Source: DATBLE01 sp963808815 (GTDB lineage: Bacteria; Actinomycetota; Thermoleophilia; Gaiellales; Gaiellaceae). Taken from it: 64,000 nt of DNA. A program made the position numbers and the translations under genes. Below the pieces are notes generated by a model that had not been told where the DNA came from, made no database searches, and worked only from the letters and a program-made list of their open reading frames with translations. The DNA lies in contig CAWEGI010000015.1 of assembly GCA_963808815.1 (NCBI GenBank), forward strand, positions 186,001 to 250,000, read 5' to 3'. This document shows, piece after piece, positions 38,497 to 48,840 of this stretch (its first letter is position 1; each line of letters starts with the position of its first letter).

Positions 38497-38683
38497 TCGG
38501 CAGCCGACCACCGACGCGATCGTCCGGCCGACCGCGGGCGAGTTCGTCAGGAGCGGGCCGTGACATGTGGCGATTGCTCGGATGCCGGTCTCCGCGGTCC
38601 GGCGTGACCGCTCGGAAGCGGACGAGCGCGCCGATCCCGTCGCCGAACGATCGAGTTCGTCGTCGACGTCCTCGACTGCGTTC

Positions 38684-38689
38684 TAGACT
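38684..38689 (+). promoter_or_regulatory. -10 box of the cyclase/ATPase gene
   Basis: TAGACT lies exactly 6 nt before the ATG at 38696. The cyclase gene thus seems to have its own leaderless promoter separate from the cNMP-binding gene upstream. Confidence 0.45.
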
Positions 38690-38695
38690 GGGCCG

Positions 38696-41600
38696 ATGGC
38701 GGCGTGGCTCTGCGCGTCGTGCGAGGGCGAGAACCCAGAAGGCACGCGGTTCTGCGGCCACTGCGGCGCCGCAGTTGCTGCATCGGACTCGCCGATCGCC
38801 CAAACGCCGCCCAGCTTCGTCGCCGAGCCCGTTGCCGAGCGACTCGTCGAGGCGGGAGGCGAGTTCCCGGAGGAGCGTCGCCTGATCACCGCGCTCTTCG
38901 CGGACGTGTCGGGGTTCACGGCTCTCGCGGATCGTCTGGATCCCGAGGAGCTCCTCGAAGTGATCGACCCTGTGATCAGGGGCCTGAGCAACATAGTGGG
39001 TCGCTTCGATGGGTACGTCGAGAAATTCGCGGGGGACGCGTTGCTCGCTCTCTTCGGTGCGCCCGTAAGTCACGAGGACGACGCGGCTCGCGCGCTGCTC
39101 GTCGCGCTCGAGATGCACAGGGAGCTGGCCCGCTTGTGCAAGAACCTCCCACACCAGGCGGAGCTGACGCTGCACTGCGGCGTCAGCTCGGGACACGGCA
39201 TTGCCCGCGTCCTCGGAAGCGAGGCTCGGATGGACTACGCCGTCCTCGGTGACTCGGTCATCCTTGCGCAGCGCCTCGAGGCGGCCGCACCCAAGGGCGA
39301 GACGTACGTCGGTGATTCCACGTATCGGCTCACGGCGGATCGATTCGAGTTCGAGCCGGTCGGTGAGCTCATGCTCAAGGGCAAGAGCGAGGCCGCGCTC
39401 GCGTGGCGGCTCGTCGGCGAGAAGAGAGCCGAGGAAGCAGCGCGGACTCGTCCCCTCGTCGGTCGCGCGCGGGAGCTCGACGCCCTCGCCGGCGTCTTCG
39501 ACCGCGCGCTGGAAGGCCGGGGGGGCGTGGTGGTCGTCACGGGCGAGCCTGGCGTCGGGAAGTCACGTCTGACGGAAGGTGCCCGCCAGCACGCAAGGCA
39601 CATGGGCTTCCGTTGGTTGCAAACGCGATGCCTCTCGTACGGCGCGAGCCTCGCGTACTGGCCGTACGCGGAGCTCGTGCGCCGGATGGCGGGAATACAG
39701 CCTGACACGGCCTCCGAAGAGGCGGTCGCCCTTCTTCGCGCGACGGTCGGGCTCGGCGGATCGACCCCGTTCTTCGTACGACTTCTCGGACTGCCGGCCG
39801 CCGGCGAGGGCGACGTCGAGGCTCTCGAGCCGGAAGCGTTCCGGCGCGGCTTGCACGACGCCTTTGCGACGCTCCTCTCGAGCCTCGCCGCGGAGAGCCC
39901 GCTGGTAGTCGCAGTCGAGGACCTGCACTGGGGGGACGCGTCCACCCTCGAACTGACGCGCGAGCTCACGGGGCTATGCGAAGAACGCCCGCTTGTCCTC
40001 TACGTCACTGCTCGCCCGGAGAGTCAGTCAGCGCTGGAGGAGCTGCCTTCGCAGATGGTGGTTCAGCTCGACCCTCTGGACGAAGCGGGGATTGCGGAGC
40101 TCGTGGCGAACATGCTCGACGGTGCCGCGCCGGCCGGGCTCGTGCCGTGGGTCGTCGAGCGGACGACAGGAAACCCGTTCTTCGTCGAGGAGCTCGTGCG
40201 CTCGCTCCTCGACCGAGGGATCCTTCAGCGTTCCAACGGCAACTGGCTCCTGCAGGCCGGATGGGAGGAGGGCGACCTACCACCGACGGTCGAGGGGCTG
40301 CTGGCCTCCCGCATCGACCTCCTTCCAAGACCGTCGGTTGAGGTGCTGCAAGCGGCTGCGGTGATCGGCCGCGTCGTGCCGATCGCGCTCCTCGACGGAG
40401 TACTAGGCCGCGAGGCGACGAGGGAGCTCGCGATCCTCGTCGATCGTGCCCTGCTCGACCACGTCACCGACGAACGAGGACCAACCGTCGCCTTCCACCA
40501 CGCTCTCGTGCTGGACGTCGCGTACGCGCGACTACTGCGACGGCAGCAGCGCAGCCTGCATCGCCGGGTCGCAGAGGTTGCGGAGGCGCTGCACGGGTCG
40601 GGAGACGACGTCGTGGATCTGCTCGCGCGCCACCTCTACCTGGGAGAGGCGGGTACGAAGGCGATCGAATACCTCGCCCGCGCGGGTGAGCGCGCGGCGA
40701 GGTTGTACGCCAACCAGGAGGCGATCGTCCACCTCAGCCGGGCGATGGAGCTCGCAGAGCGCGAGCCGGTCCCGGCGGAGCGTCGAATCGAGATCGTGCT
40801 TGCGCTCGCCGACCTCTACGATCTGGTCGGCGACTACGACAGCGCCATCAGGCTGTACGCGGAAGCACGTGACGCGAGCGCTGATCTCCGTGCCTGGCGC
40901 GGCCTCGCTGCCTCGCATCGCAAGCAAGGCGAGTACGAGCGCGCGCTCGCCGTTGTCGACGAGGGCTTCGCAACCCTGAAGGTCGGTGACGGCGACCTGA
41001 CTGCGCTCTGGCTGGAGCGGGGCTGGAGTCTTTCGGTAGCCGGACGTTTTCAGCCCGCGATCGTGGCCCTTCAGGCGGGCCTCGCCGCCGCTGGCGGAAA
41101 GCGCGACGCGGTCGCGGCGCAGTTGCTGCTCCAGCTCGCGCGCGCCGAGACGGTCGAAGGCCACTTCGACGCAGCGCTCGAGCACGGACGTGCCGCCCAG
41201 GCGATCTACGAGGAGCAGCAGGACATCCGGGGGATGGCGACCGCGTTCCGGATCGTGGGCGACGCTTACACACAGGCGGGGCAACTCGACGAGGCGGTCG
41301 AGACGCTTCGGCAGGGACTCGAAGTCGCGGAACGCGTCGGCAGTGCGGAGGAGATCGGCGGGTGCCTGGTCAATCTGGGCTTGGCCGAGTGGGAACGCGG
41401 TCAACTGGCCGAGGCCATCGGCTACCACTACCGTGCGATCGAGGAGTTCGAGCGTATCGGCCACGGCTCGGGTCGCGCTCGTGGCTATGCGAACCTGGCG
41501 CACATGCTCGCGCATGTCGGCGAGTTCGAGGAAGCCCTGAGCTGGTGCCGCAAGGCGCTCGAGCTCTCTCGATCGATCGGCCACTCGCTGACCATCGCCG

Positions 41601-41833
41601 ACGTCTACGACACGCTGGCGGTCATCGGCCTTCGGACGAGCGACTTCTCCGCTGCGGCGGCACACGCAGAAGAGGCCGCCGCCCTCTACCTGCAGCTGGG
41701 AGCGGTTCCCGCAGGCTTCGAAATCACTCGAGCTCGCGGCCGAGGCCCTTGTCGCGATGCGGGGACGACGAGCGGGCTCGCGACGCGCGCGCGCGAGCCC
41801 GCCGTCTTGGCCCCATCGGGGCTCGCTAGTTGA
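38696..41833 (+). CDS. Zinc ribbon-class III nucleotidyl cyclase-AAA ATPase-TPR protein
   Basis: Residues 1-30 are a zinc ribbon (CASCEGENPEGTRFCGHCG). The cyclase domain, about 60-235, has the metal aspartates in LFADVSGFTALADRLD and EKFAGDALLALFGAP and the segment DYAVLGDSVILAQRLEAA. In that last motif the usual VNxAxR asparagine is isoleucine, so activity may be reduced. Next comes a P-loop ATPase (VVVTGEPGVGKSRLTEGARQ, LVVAVEDLHWGD), then TPR-like repeats from about residue 640. Such fusions are common in actinobacteria and are thought to act as signal-responsive ATPases. An extra C near 41709 probably alters the last 40 codons; the other frame continues VPQASKSLELAAEALVAMRG. Confidence 0.85.
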   Translation: MAAWLCASCEGENPEGTRFCGHCGAAVAASDSPIAQTPPSFVAEPVAERLVEAGGEFPEERRLITALFADVSGFTALADRLDPEELLEVIDPVIRGLSNIVGRFDGYVEKFAGDALLALFGAPVSHEDDAARALLVALEMHRELARLCKNLPHQAELTLHCGVSSGHGIARVLGSEARMDYAVLGDSVILAQRLEAAAPKGETYVGDSTYRLTADRFEFEPVGELMLKGKSEAALAWRLVGEKRAEEAARTRPLVGRARELDALAGVFDRALEGRGGVVVVTGEPGVGKSRLTEGARQHARHMGFRWLQTRCLSYGASLAYWPYAELVRRMAGIQPDTASEEAVALLRATVGLGGSTPFFVRLLGLPAAGEGDVEALEPEAFRRGLHDAFATLLSSLAAESPLVVAVEDLHWGDASTLELTRELTGLCEERPLVLYVTARPESQSALEELPSQMVVQLDPLDEAGIAELVANMLDGAAPAGLVPWVVERTTGNPFFVEELVRSLLDRGILQRSNGNWLLQAGWEEGDLPPTVEGLLASRIDLLPRPSVEVLQAAAVIGRVVPIALLDGVLGREATRELAILVDRALLDHVTDERGPTVAFHHALVLDVAYARLLRRQQRSLHRRVAEVAEALHGSGDDVVDLLARHLYLGEAGTKAIEYLARAGERAARLYANQEAIVHLSRAMELAEREPVPAERRIEIVLALADLYDLVGDYDSAIRLYAEARDASADLRAWRGLAASHRKQGEYERALAVVDEGFATLKVGDGDLTALWLERGWSLSVAGRFQPAIVALQAGLAAAGGKRDAVAAQLLLQLARAETVEGHFDAALEHGRAAQAIYEEQQDIRGMATAFRIVGDAYTQAGQLDEAVETLRQGLEVAERVGSAEEIGGCLVNLGLAEWERGQLAEAIGYHYRAIEEFERIGHGSGRARGYANLAHMLAHVGEFEEALSWCRKALELSRSIGHSLTIADVYDTLAVIGLRTSDFSAAAAHAEEAAALYLQLGAVPAGFEITRARGRGPCRDAGTTSGLATRAREPAVLAPSGLAS
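41772..41800. terminator. Strong GC hairpin between convergent genes
   Basis: GCGGGCTCGCG and CGCGAGCCCGC form an 11-bp perfect stem with a 7-nt loop. It lies at the end of the cyclase gene and just beyond the stop of the convergent secreted protein at 41826. There is no T run, so it may act as a bidirectional barrier rather than a classic terminator. Confidence 0.5.
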
Positions 41834-42266
41834 AGCCGCCCGCTCCGCCGGTCGAGCCGACCGAGATCTCGAGACAGCCCGCGTCAGGTGCGGCGTCGTG
41901 CACCTTGCCGCCGGAGGAGCTCGTCGTGGCCGAGATGCAGATGTTGTCGTCCGTATCGCCGAACTGAACGTTCGTGAACAGGTTGTTGCCCTTCTGCTGG
42001 ACGACCGTCGGCGGGCCGCTGGTCCCGCTGATGACCAATGTGTACGTCACGCTCTTGCACGGCACAGAGCTAACCGCATCCGAGGCTCCGGCGAGTATCA
42101 GGCCGAAGTTGATCGTTCCCCGGGTCGCGTAGTTGTGGTTCTCGCCGGTGATGTCGGCGCACTTGGGGCCGCTTTCCCCGGCCGCGAGCGACACCGCTGA
42201 CGCGGCGAGAGCCGTCGACGCGACGAGCGCAGCGACCGCGACCACTATGACTGTGTATCTCCTCAT
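41826..42266 (-). CDS. Secreted hypothetical protein (146 aa)
   Basis: The N-terminus YTVIVVAVAALVASTALAAS is a signal peptide. The mature part has cysteines in GPKCADI, VPCKSVTY, NICISAT and AGCLEIS, suggesting two disulfides, and is rich in Ser, Thr and Gly (SATTSSSGGKVHDAAPDAGC). No domain is recognised. AGGGGAA lies before the ATG. It follows the giant secreted protein gene on the same strand after 15 bp, so the two are likely cotranscribed. Confidence 0.65.
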   Translation of the reverse strand: MRRYTVIVVAVAALVASTALAASAVSLAAGESGPKCADITGENHNYATRGTINFGLILAGASDAVSSVPCKSVTYTLVISGTSGPPTVVQQKGNNLFTNVQFGDTDDNICISATTSSSGGKVHDAAPDAGCLEISVGSTGGAGGFN

Positions 42267-42281
42267 GGTTCCCCTTTCTCT

Positions 42282-45200
42282 CTAGTCCTTCACGAAGACG
42301 CTGTCCGACCCCGAGAAGCTCCACGGCGACGAACCGGAGGATGTCCCTGCGATGGTTATCGAGATCACGCGGTTGTGGATGCCGTTGGTCGCCAGGTACT
42401 GGACGATCTTCTGCCGGTCGAACTTCGCCGTCCCGACGCCGTTCGAGACCGTCCAGTTCGTGCTCTTGAGGTCGTTGTTCGAGGAAACGTCGATGCCGGC
42501 GATGCCCGTGATGCGCACGCTCGATCCGAGCACCTGCGAGACGTTGCGGCCAGGCACGCGAACGTAGGCGGTGATCGGACTTCCGCTCGAGCCCGTCGGC
42601 AGCGGATCAGGATTGACGTCGACGATCGCCGTGTACGAGGAGGCGGGGGTGCACGGCTGTGGGTCGTCCACGTTGGGGATGCCGTCCGCGTCCTGGTCGC
42701 CGTACGCGTTCGTCGGATCGTTGTCGCCACCCGTTCCGAAACAGGACAACGACTCGACGCTCGCCGGAATCCCGTCGTTGTCGGCGTCCGCCACGATGTT
42801 GAAGTCACGCTGTCGCGCTCAGCGGGGTCGGTGCTCCCGGACTTCTCGAGTGTCGCGGTGTACGAACCGACAGGCCAGCCCCCGGTCGGCGGCTGGAGAT
42901 CGACGATCGGTCCCGTCCCGCTGCGCGTGATCCCGGGACCGCTGAGACTCCACTCGTGTGCGCCACTGCCGACCACGCCCTGAGCATTGAGGACCAGTCC
43001 GCGCAGAGGGATGAGCCCGTACTGCAGGATCCTCGCGCCCGCGCGGGGGCTCGAGATCGCTGCGACGACCGGGTTGTTCCCCGCATCCGCCGTCTGCGTT
43101 CCGGTCGGCGTGATGGGCGGTCGCGTGAACCCGTCATTCACCGCGACCTCCACGTTGCAGTGGGGTGGTGCGAGCGAGGTGTCGATCGTCCCCGACCATG
43201 TTGCCGTGTGGTTCGCGTTGTCCACGCTGTCGGGGCGCCGGCCGACGAAGATGACCTGGACGGGCTGCCCGGGGCAGTCGAGGAAGCCGTCGAGCCTGGC
43301 GTCGGCCGGGTGGTCGTCGCTCGCAGTCGCGGTGAAGGGCTCCTGGTCGGGAGGAAGGGACTGCTGCTCCTGCACCGTCACGCAGTTCGAGAACTCGGAC
43401 GTGTCGTCGGTCGTGGTGCTCGTGAGCGTCGCGGTGACGACGTCGTCGAGGGCGAGGCCGCCGAGTGTCTTGCTGAAGCCCGCGCTGCTGCCCGAGACCG
43501 TGACCGTGGCGAAGTCGAGGTACGTCTCGCCCTCGCCGGAGCCGGAAGAGTCGCACGAGCCGTTCTTGAAGAACTCGACGAAGTAGCTGCCCGCCGGGAC
43601 GCCTGAGATCTTGCCGCTCACCGTCGTCGTGCCTGCCGAGATGCTTGCAGAGCCCAGCTGCGGGCTTGCGAGACCGTCGTTCCCGTTCGAGAGGACGATC
43701 CCCTGGCCGCCGTTGTCGTGGATGGAGTTGGCGACGATTCGGTCGCCGACCGCGTTCGTGACCCTGACGCCGGGGCGCGTGGGCCCGCCGTTGAAGGCGA
43801 CGATGTTGCCTGGGCCGATTTGGTTTCCGTCGCTGCCGGCGGAGACGTCGATCCCGACGCCGAGGTTCCCGAGATTCGTCGCCGTTTGCGTGTCGTCCGT
43901 GCCGATGAAGTTGCCGGCAAGGATGGTTGCTGTCGCCTGGTTGGTGATCAGGATGCCCGCTCCGTCCCCATCCGTGCCTGCGACGACGACGTTGCCGAAG
44001 TCGTAGTTGACGTTCGCGAGCTCGCTCGGGCCGACGTCGCTCCCGACGACGGTGCCGGAGGTCGCGTCGACGCTCAAACCAGTGCTGCCACCGCTCGCGT
44101 CACCCGATGCGTCGAGTCCGATCGTGTTCCCCTGGACCGTGTTACCCGTGTCCGCGGTGTCGAGGTGGATCCCGAACGAAACGAAGTCCCAGATCCGATT
44201 GCCGATCCCGTCGGACCTGGCGCCCCCAATCTGATTCGCCGACGCGTCGGGCCCGTGCACGTAGATACCCGTGTCGACCGCGGAGATGTCGTTTCCGCTG
44301 ACGCTATTGCTTGCCGAGACGACCTCGATGCCGACTCCACCGGAGAAGTGTTCGATCGCGAGATCGTGTATCTCCGAGCCGTCGGAACCATTCCCGAGCA
44401 GGAATGCCGAGGCGCCTTCGGAAACACCCGCGCCGTTGACGGTAACCTGACCCGCAGGCTGGCTCGAGCCGAGGATCGCGACCTTGCCGACGATCGCCGG
44501 CAGCGCCGAGCCGAGATCGATCTCCGTCGACCCGGCGAGGGAAAACTGGATCGTGTTGTCGGCCGGATCGGCGTTCGCAGCCTCGATCGCCTCGCGCAGC
44601 GTGCACTCCGTCTCTGTGCAGCCCGTGTCGAGCGGCGTCGAGGGGTCTGTGTTCGTGTTGACCGTGAACGTCGGACCGGCTTGAGGAGCACCTCCGCCTC
44701 CACCCGAGGCGGTGACCGTCACCGGCACCGCGTAGCTCCGGTTGAAACCGCCGCCCTTGCCCGTGACCACGAGGTAGTAGGAGGCGGGGGGGGTCGAGGA
44801 GGACGTGGCCAAGGTGCCGTTCGACGTGAAGGTCGGCGTACCGCTCGACGGCGTCGTCGAGAAGCCGCCAGATGGAACGAGAGGCTGCGCTGTCAGGTCG
44901 ACCCCTGGAGGAGCAGCTGCGTCAGGATCGTCCGTCACCATCGTCGCGATCGGCACGGAGCTTCCCTGGGCGACCGTGTAGGAGGGCGCGTCGCTCGAGA
45001 TCCGGAAACCGACCGGCGCGGTCGAGTCGCCGGTGACGGTGATGAGAACCGCGCCAATCGTCACCGACCCCCCCTGTACGCTGAACGTCAGCGGCTCGGT
45101 GCCGTCGAGAAAAACGTCCTTATCGGCCTGAGCTCCCATGCATAGCTGCTGCGTTCGGGCTGACGGTCCGCCGATATTTCCAGCGCCGCCACCACCGCTA

Positions 45201-47215
45201 TTGCCCAGGGTCACGGAGACCGTCTCGCCGGGATCGAAGAGATCGCCCACGAAGTACCAGTTCACGCAGACGTCGGAAATGCTCGAGAACGAGTTGCCGA
45301 AGGAGACGGTGGTGCTGAGCGATGAGCTGGGCGTGATTGTCGTCGGCGTGGTGGGGGCGTCGGTCTGCGCGCTCAACGTCTCGACCGCCTGCGAGATTGC
45401 CGGAACACGCGCTCGAGCGGGTTTCCGCCCTGGGAGGAGGAACGGGATGACGTTGCCGACCGTGAACCCCGTGACCTGGGGCGCAGCCGAGCTGTTCTGC
45501 GCGTAGAGGAGACGCGACCCCGATGCGCCCGGAGAGCCCTTCCAGAGCTCGACCCGGTTGGTGGTCGTCTGGAACGGCAGCGCGAAGGAGAACAGCCCCG
45601 ACGTGTGGTTGTTCGTCGAGGTACCCGTTCCGTGCTCGGAATGCTCGAAGGTCACCGGGACGCCCTGGTTCGAGACGATGGCGCCGGCGGAGTTACGTTG
45701 GACGAAGCGGTACGTGCTCGTCGAGCTCGGGATCGTCAGTGGAACCGATCCGAAGTAGGACTCGACGACGCTCGTCCCGCCCGCTTCTCCGGTGCACGTC
45801 GAACAGAGCGACGCGGTCGAGCTGGAATCCGTCGTCCCCGACATCACGAAGGCGATCGTCGATCCCACGGGCGCGTTCGCGTTGACGGATCCGGGCTGCC
45901 CGTAGGTCTGGCACTCGGGAATCACCGTCCCGCCCATGACGCAGAGCAGGAATGCGAAATCGGGAACTTCGAGCAGCGTGTCGACGTTGTCCGGCGCCGG
46001 GTTGGTCGCCGTCGGCTTCATCAGGCTGCGGTCCGTGGGGATGAACGAGCGTTGCACGACGTTGAAGCGCCGGTTGAGTGAGGGGTTCTCCGCCGTGATG
46101 TTCTGGGAATGCGCTCCGTCGAACGGGCTCTCGCGGTCGGGAGGCACGAGGCCGAGCGTGTGGGCCATCTCGATTCCGATCAGCTGTCCGGCGCGACCCG
46201 GGAGCGCGAGCGCCCACGCCTGCTGCGAGTTCACGACCGCCATCCCCTCGAAGCAGGGCTGGTTGACGGCAGGCCCGTCGATGCCGACGGCCGGATCGAC
46301 GACGCCCACGACCCGGTTCGCCTGCGCGTTCGGATTCACCGTGTTGTAGGACAGACGGAACTGCGCCAACTGGGCCTGGATCGCGTCGTAGTTCGCGCCG
46401 TTGCCGCAGAACTTCCCGCTCGAGTCGAGGAGGTTGAGCCGTCTCAGGTCGATGAGCGTCGGCGCAACTGCGTAGCGGAGACCTCCCGTTCCCCCGAGAT
46501 TGCCGATCCCCGCCGGAAGGGGATACTCACGCGATACCGCAGCCGTCATCCCATCTTGGAGCGCCTGCTGTCCCGTGGCCGTCCACTGCGTGTTGTAGGT
46601 CTTCGCTCCGTCGCCCATGGGAACGAAGAGGACCGCGAGGGCGTTCGAGGGCCGATCGAAGTTGACGCTGATTGCGGTCGACGTGCCGGGCCGAGTCGAG
46701 AAGGTCACCTGCTGCACCGGGCCGTACGGGTTGTTCTTCGACGCCCTCGCCTGATAGGTCAGGGTCGTCGAGAAGTTCGCGGTGAACGCCGCGGTCTTCG
46801 ACAGCATCGAACCGGGGACCACGAACCTCGGGTCGCCGGTCGAATCCGCGACCGGAGCGACGCCGTACGTGGCGATCACGGGATAGGCAGGCGCGGTTGG
46901 AACCGGCGTCGGGGCGGCGATGGTGCCGCTCGCGCCACCCGAGAGCGTGAGCGTTCCGCCCACGATCTGGATCGAGGCTCCGGACCCCGCACACGAGGGC
47001 AGAGAGAGGTAGAAGCGGACGAGCGTCTCCTTGCCGTTGACGAGCGGCGAGTATCCGCCAAGACCCTGGTTGATCGTGACGTCACGTAGCTGTGGGACCA
47101 GGTTGCACGGCGCGGCTCCTGGAGCGGCCGGGGTCGCCGATGCACGAAGAGCAGCAATGACGACGACCAGCGTGATCGCGCCGAGAATCCCGACAACGAC
47201 ACGACCCCGCCGCAC
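42282..47215 (-). CDS. Giant secreted multidomain protein: degenerate metzincin-like, CSLREA/beta-helix, TSP3-like repeat
   Basis: About 1645 residues. A signal anchor (VRRGRVVVGILGAITLVVVI) leads. Around residue 350, GIEMAHTLGLVPPDRESP followed by FDGAHS resembles a metzincin zinc site, but the first His of HExxH is Ile and the third ligand position is Pro. Around residue 875, CTETECTLREAIEAANADPA is a CSLREA-type motif that opens a right-handed beta-helix region (GVGIEVVSASNSVSGNDISA and similar). Near residue 1480, DADNDGIPASVES and DQDADGIPNVDDPQP are thrombospondin type 3-like calcium repeats. One base appears deleted near 42800; restoring it joins ERDSVTFNIVADADNDG. The start may instead be at 47224 or 47239. 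Likely cell-surface or extracellular adhesin-like; function inferred only from domains. Confidence 0.75.
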
Positions 47216-47519
47216 TTGCCTCAAGACGTCTATTTCCACAACACCCCGCAGTGAGGCGGCGAGGATACTCCTCTGTCTCACGAGGTGCAAGAGCCCGCGA
47301 GGCGACTCGAAGGATTTCACCAGCTCGCCGGCGCCACAGGTAATCGCATCGGCACCCGGACCGCCGTACACACGGTCATTACCGGATGCTGACGTATAAG
47401 CCGCGGCGGCCACGCGAGCAGCGCAACCGGCTGACGAGAGTTCGACCGCGCCGCGTTTCCCGCCTGCTACTCAGACGTAGCCCGTCCACCGGTCTGCGGC
47501 GCGTGAGTCAGATGGCGTA
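47216..47519 (-). other. Gap with an orphan RTX-like nonapeptide segment
   Basis: No intact gene is seen here. On the minus strand, in frame with and upstream of the giant protein, 47345-47400 would encode SGNDRVYGGPGADAITCGAG, two hemolysin-type calcium-binding nonapeptides, with no start codon supported by a ribosome site. It may be the end of a deleted RTX protein or an N-terminal extension. Confidence 0.3.
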
Positions 47520-47711
47520 TCAGCGAGGGAGCCCAGCCTTGTCCGCAGCTTTGTCGACCGTCTCCTTGGCCTTTCCGGCGGCGTTGTCGAAGGTTCCCTC
47601 GCGCTTCAGGTCGTCGTCGCCAGACAACTCTCCCGCCGTTCGCTTGCTGCGACTCTTCGCTTCATCGATGTTGTCGTACGGCGTCCGCGGCTCCCGCTGG
47701 TGCAGGCTCAC
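47520..47711 (-). CDS. CsbD-like stress protein
   Basis: The 63-aa protein contains DEAKSRSKRTAGELSGDDDL and KREGTFDNAAGKAKETVDKA, close to the CsbD pattern (K-GK-KE--G-LTGDDDLKREGK-DQ--GKAKE). CsbD proteins are small, hydrophilic and induced by general stress; their molecular role is unknown. The GTG at 47711 is chosen because GAAGGGAGC lies at a good distance before it. An ATG at 47756 would add 15 residues with no ribosome site. Confidence 0.75.
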   Translation of the reverse strand: MSLHQREPRTPYDNIDEAKSRSKRTAGELSGDDDLKREGTFDNAAGKAKETVDKAADKAGLPR

Positions 47712-47756
47712 ATCGCTCCCTTCATATTGCTCGAAGGTCGCTCCACCTATTCCCAT

Positions 47757-48231
47757 CCTGGGCAGTTACGTAACGACCGGGTTTTGGGCCAATGGCCGTC
47801 AGCGAAGTGCGCAGAGATCCACCACGGGAGCTTGCGCAATCAGTAAGGCTTGCTTGCCACGCCGCCGAGCGCACGGTGTCCCTCCGCGGGTGGCAGCTCA
47901 GAAGACGCGGTAGGCGTAGCCGTAGCCTGTTGTTCGATCAATCACGCGTTGCTGGGAGCGGTCCGCCGACGTTGCCAGGTCTGGAAAAGTGCTCGAGACC
48001 GCAGTTCGGTCCGCGAAGAGCGCTGCAGTCAGCATCTCGTGCCGCTGTGCGGAAGGCAGCGGGACGCGCACTGTCGAGACGTCAGTGGGAGGACGATGTC
48101 GTCTGCATCGCCGTATGCAGGATGAGTGGCAGGCGTGCTCCTGGAGGATCGGGCTCGCTCAACTCGCAGGGGCGCGGCGTTCACCGCAGTGCTGGATAGT
48201 GCCCGTCTACGTCGACGGAGGAGGTTGAAAA
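47757..48231. other. Gene-poor stretch in the island
   Basis: Open frames exist here on both strands, but they have no recognisable motif, no plausible start site and arginine/serine-rich shadow-like composition. I see no gene. The last 20 bases hold the ribosome site of the following cupin gene. Confidence 0.4.
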
Positions 48232-48594
48232 ATGGCCGGTGTCGAGAAACGCGACTTTGACTCACCGGACGAGAGTCGGACTCCCGACAAGACCCAGGTG
48301 GACGTCGTCCATCTGGGCGGCACGACCGCAGCTCGATTCGCGATGGAGCCTGGGTGGAGGTGGTCCGAGTGCGTGAAGCCCGTTGCCGGGACCGACAGCT
48401 GCCAGCACAGGCACCTGGGCGTCGTGCAGTCGGGAAGGCTGCGTGTGATTCACGACGACGGCACCGAACTCGAGCTCGAGCCTGGCGATGCGTATGTGAT
48501 CGAGCCTGGCCACGATGCGGAGGTCGTCGGCGGTGAACGGTTCGTCGGCTTCGAGTTCCAGGCGCAGGCCGCTGAGGAGTACGCCCGCCAGTAG
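48232..48594 (+). CDS. Cupin-domain protein of the island
   Basis: The 120-aa protein has a cupin core: GWRWSECVKPVAGTDSCQHR then HLGVVQSGRLRVIHDDG form motif 1, and LELEPGDAYVIEPGHDAEVV motif 2. The metal His residues are partly conserved (CQHRHLG and GHDAEV). A perfect AGGAGG at 48219-48224 lies 7 nt before the ATG. It stands alone between convergent neighbours. Ligand and role are unknown. Confidence 0.8.
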   Translation: MAGVEKRDFDSPDESRTPDKTQVDVVHLGGTTAARFAMEPGWRWSECVKPVAGTDSCQHRHLGVVQSGRLRVIHDDGTELELEPGDAYVIEPGHDAEVVGGERFVGFEFQAQAAEEYARQ

Positions 48595-48754
48595 CTAGCG
48601 ATAGAGATGGTCTCGGGCGATTCCCGGCCGCGGACGTGCGCGAGCGTTCGGGAATGTCCCAGACCAAGGCCTAGCGGGTTTGACATCGGCCCAAGTTGCT
48701 TCGCGTCAGGAACCGGTGCGCCACTCCACGGCCCTGCGACGGAGAAAGCGTGGC

Positions 48755-48840
48755 GCCTCGGCCCGACGCGGGGTCGAACACTACGCCAGCCGGTCGAGCG
48801 CTTCCCCGGCAACCGCCGGGCCGCTCGACGACGCTAGCCG
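48755..48840 (-). repeat. Diverged 90-bp repeat, copy A, with hairpin
   Basis: The stretch aligns with 51246-51345 in the same orientation; shared blocks are GCGGG(G/A)TCGAACAC and CGAGCGCTTCCCC. Copy A contains an inverted repeat GTCGAGCG/CGCTCGAC with an inner CCGGC/GCCGG, just beyond the stop of the minus-strand gene 48834-49382. Copy B has lost the pairing. It may be a terminator-like or palindromic element. Confidence 0.45.

Noticed and set aside
37504..41833. Pycsar-type antiphage system
   Set aside because: The sensor lacks a TIR or transmembrane effector domain, and the cyclase is the common actinobacterial AAA/TPR fusion rather than a stand-alone pyrimidine cyclase. Only the adjacency is kept as a finding.
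42375..47089. Long open frames on the plus strand opposite the giant gene
   Set aside because: They are arginine- and aspartate-rich shadows of the minus-strand codons, with no motifs or start sites.
47792..48199. A 135-codon frame before the island cupin
   Set aside because: There is no ribosome site, no motif, and the arginine/serine-rich text is typical of non-coding high-GC frames.
48755..48790. T-arm-like sequence (GTTCGA on the minus strand), possible tRNA
   Set aside because: No acceptor stem, D-arm or anticodon arm can be folded around it, and the second copy at 51246 is equally incomplete.
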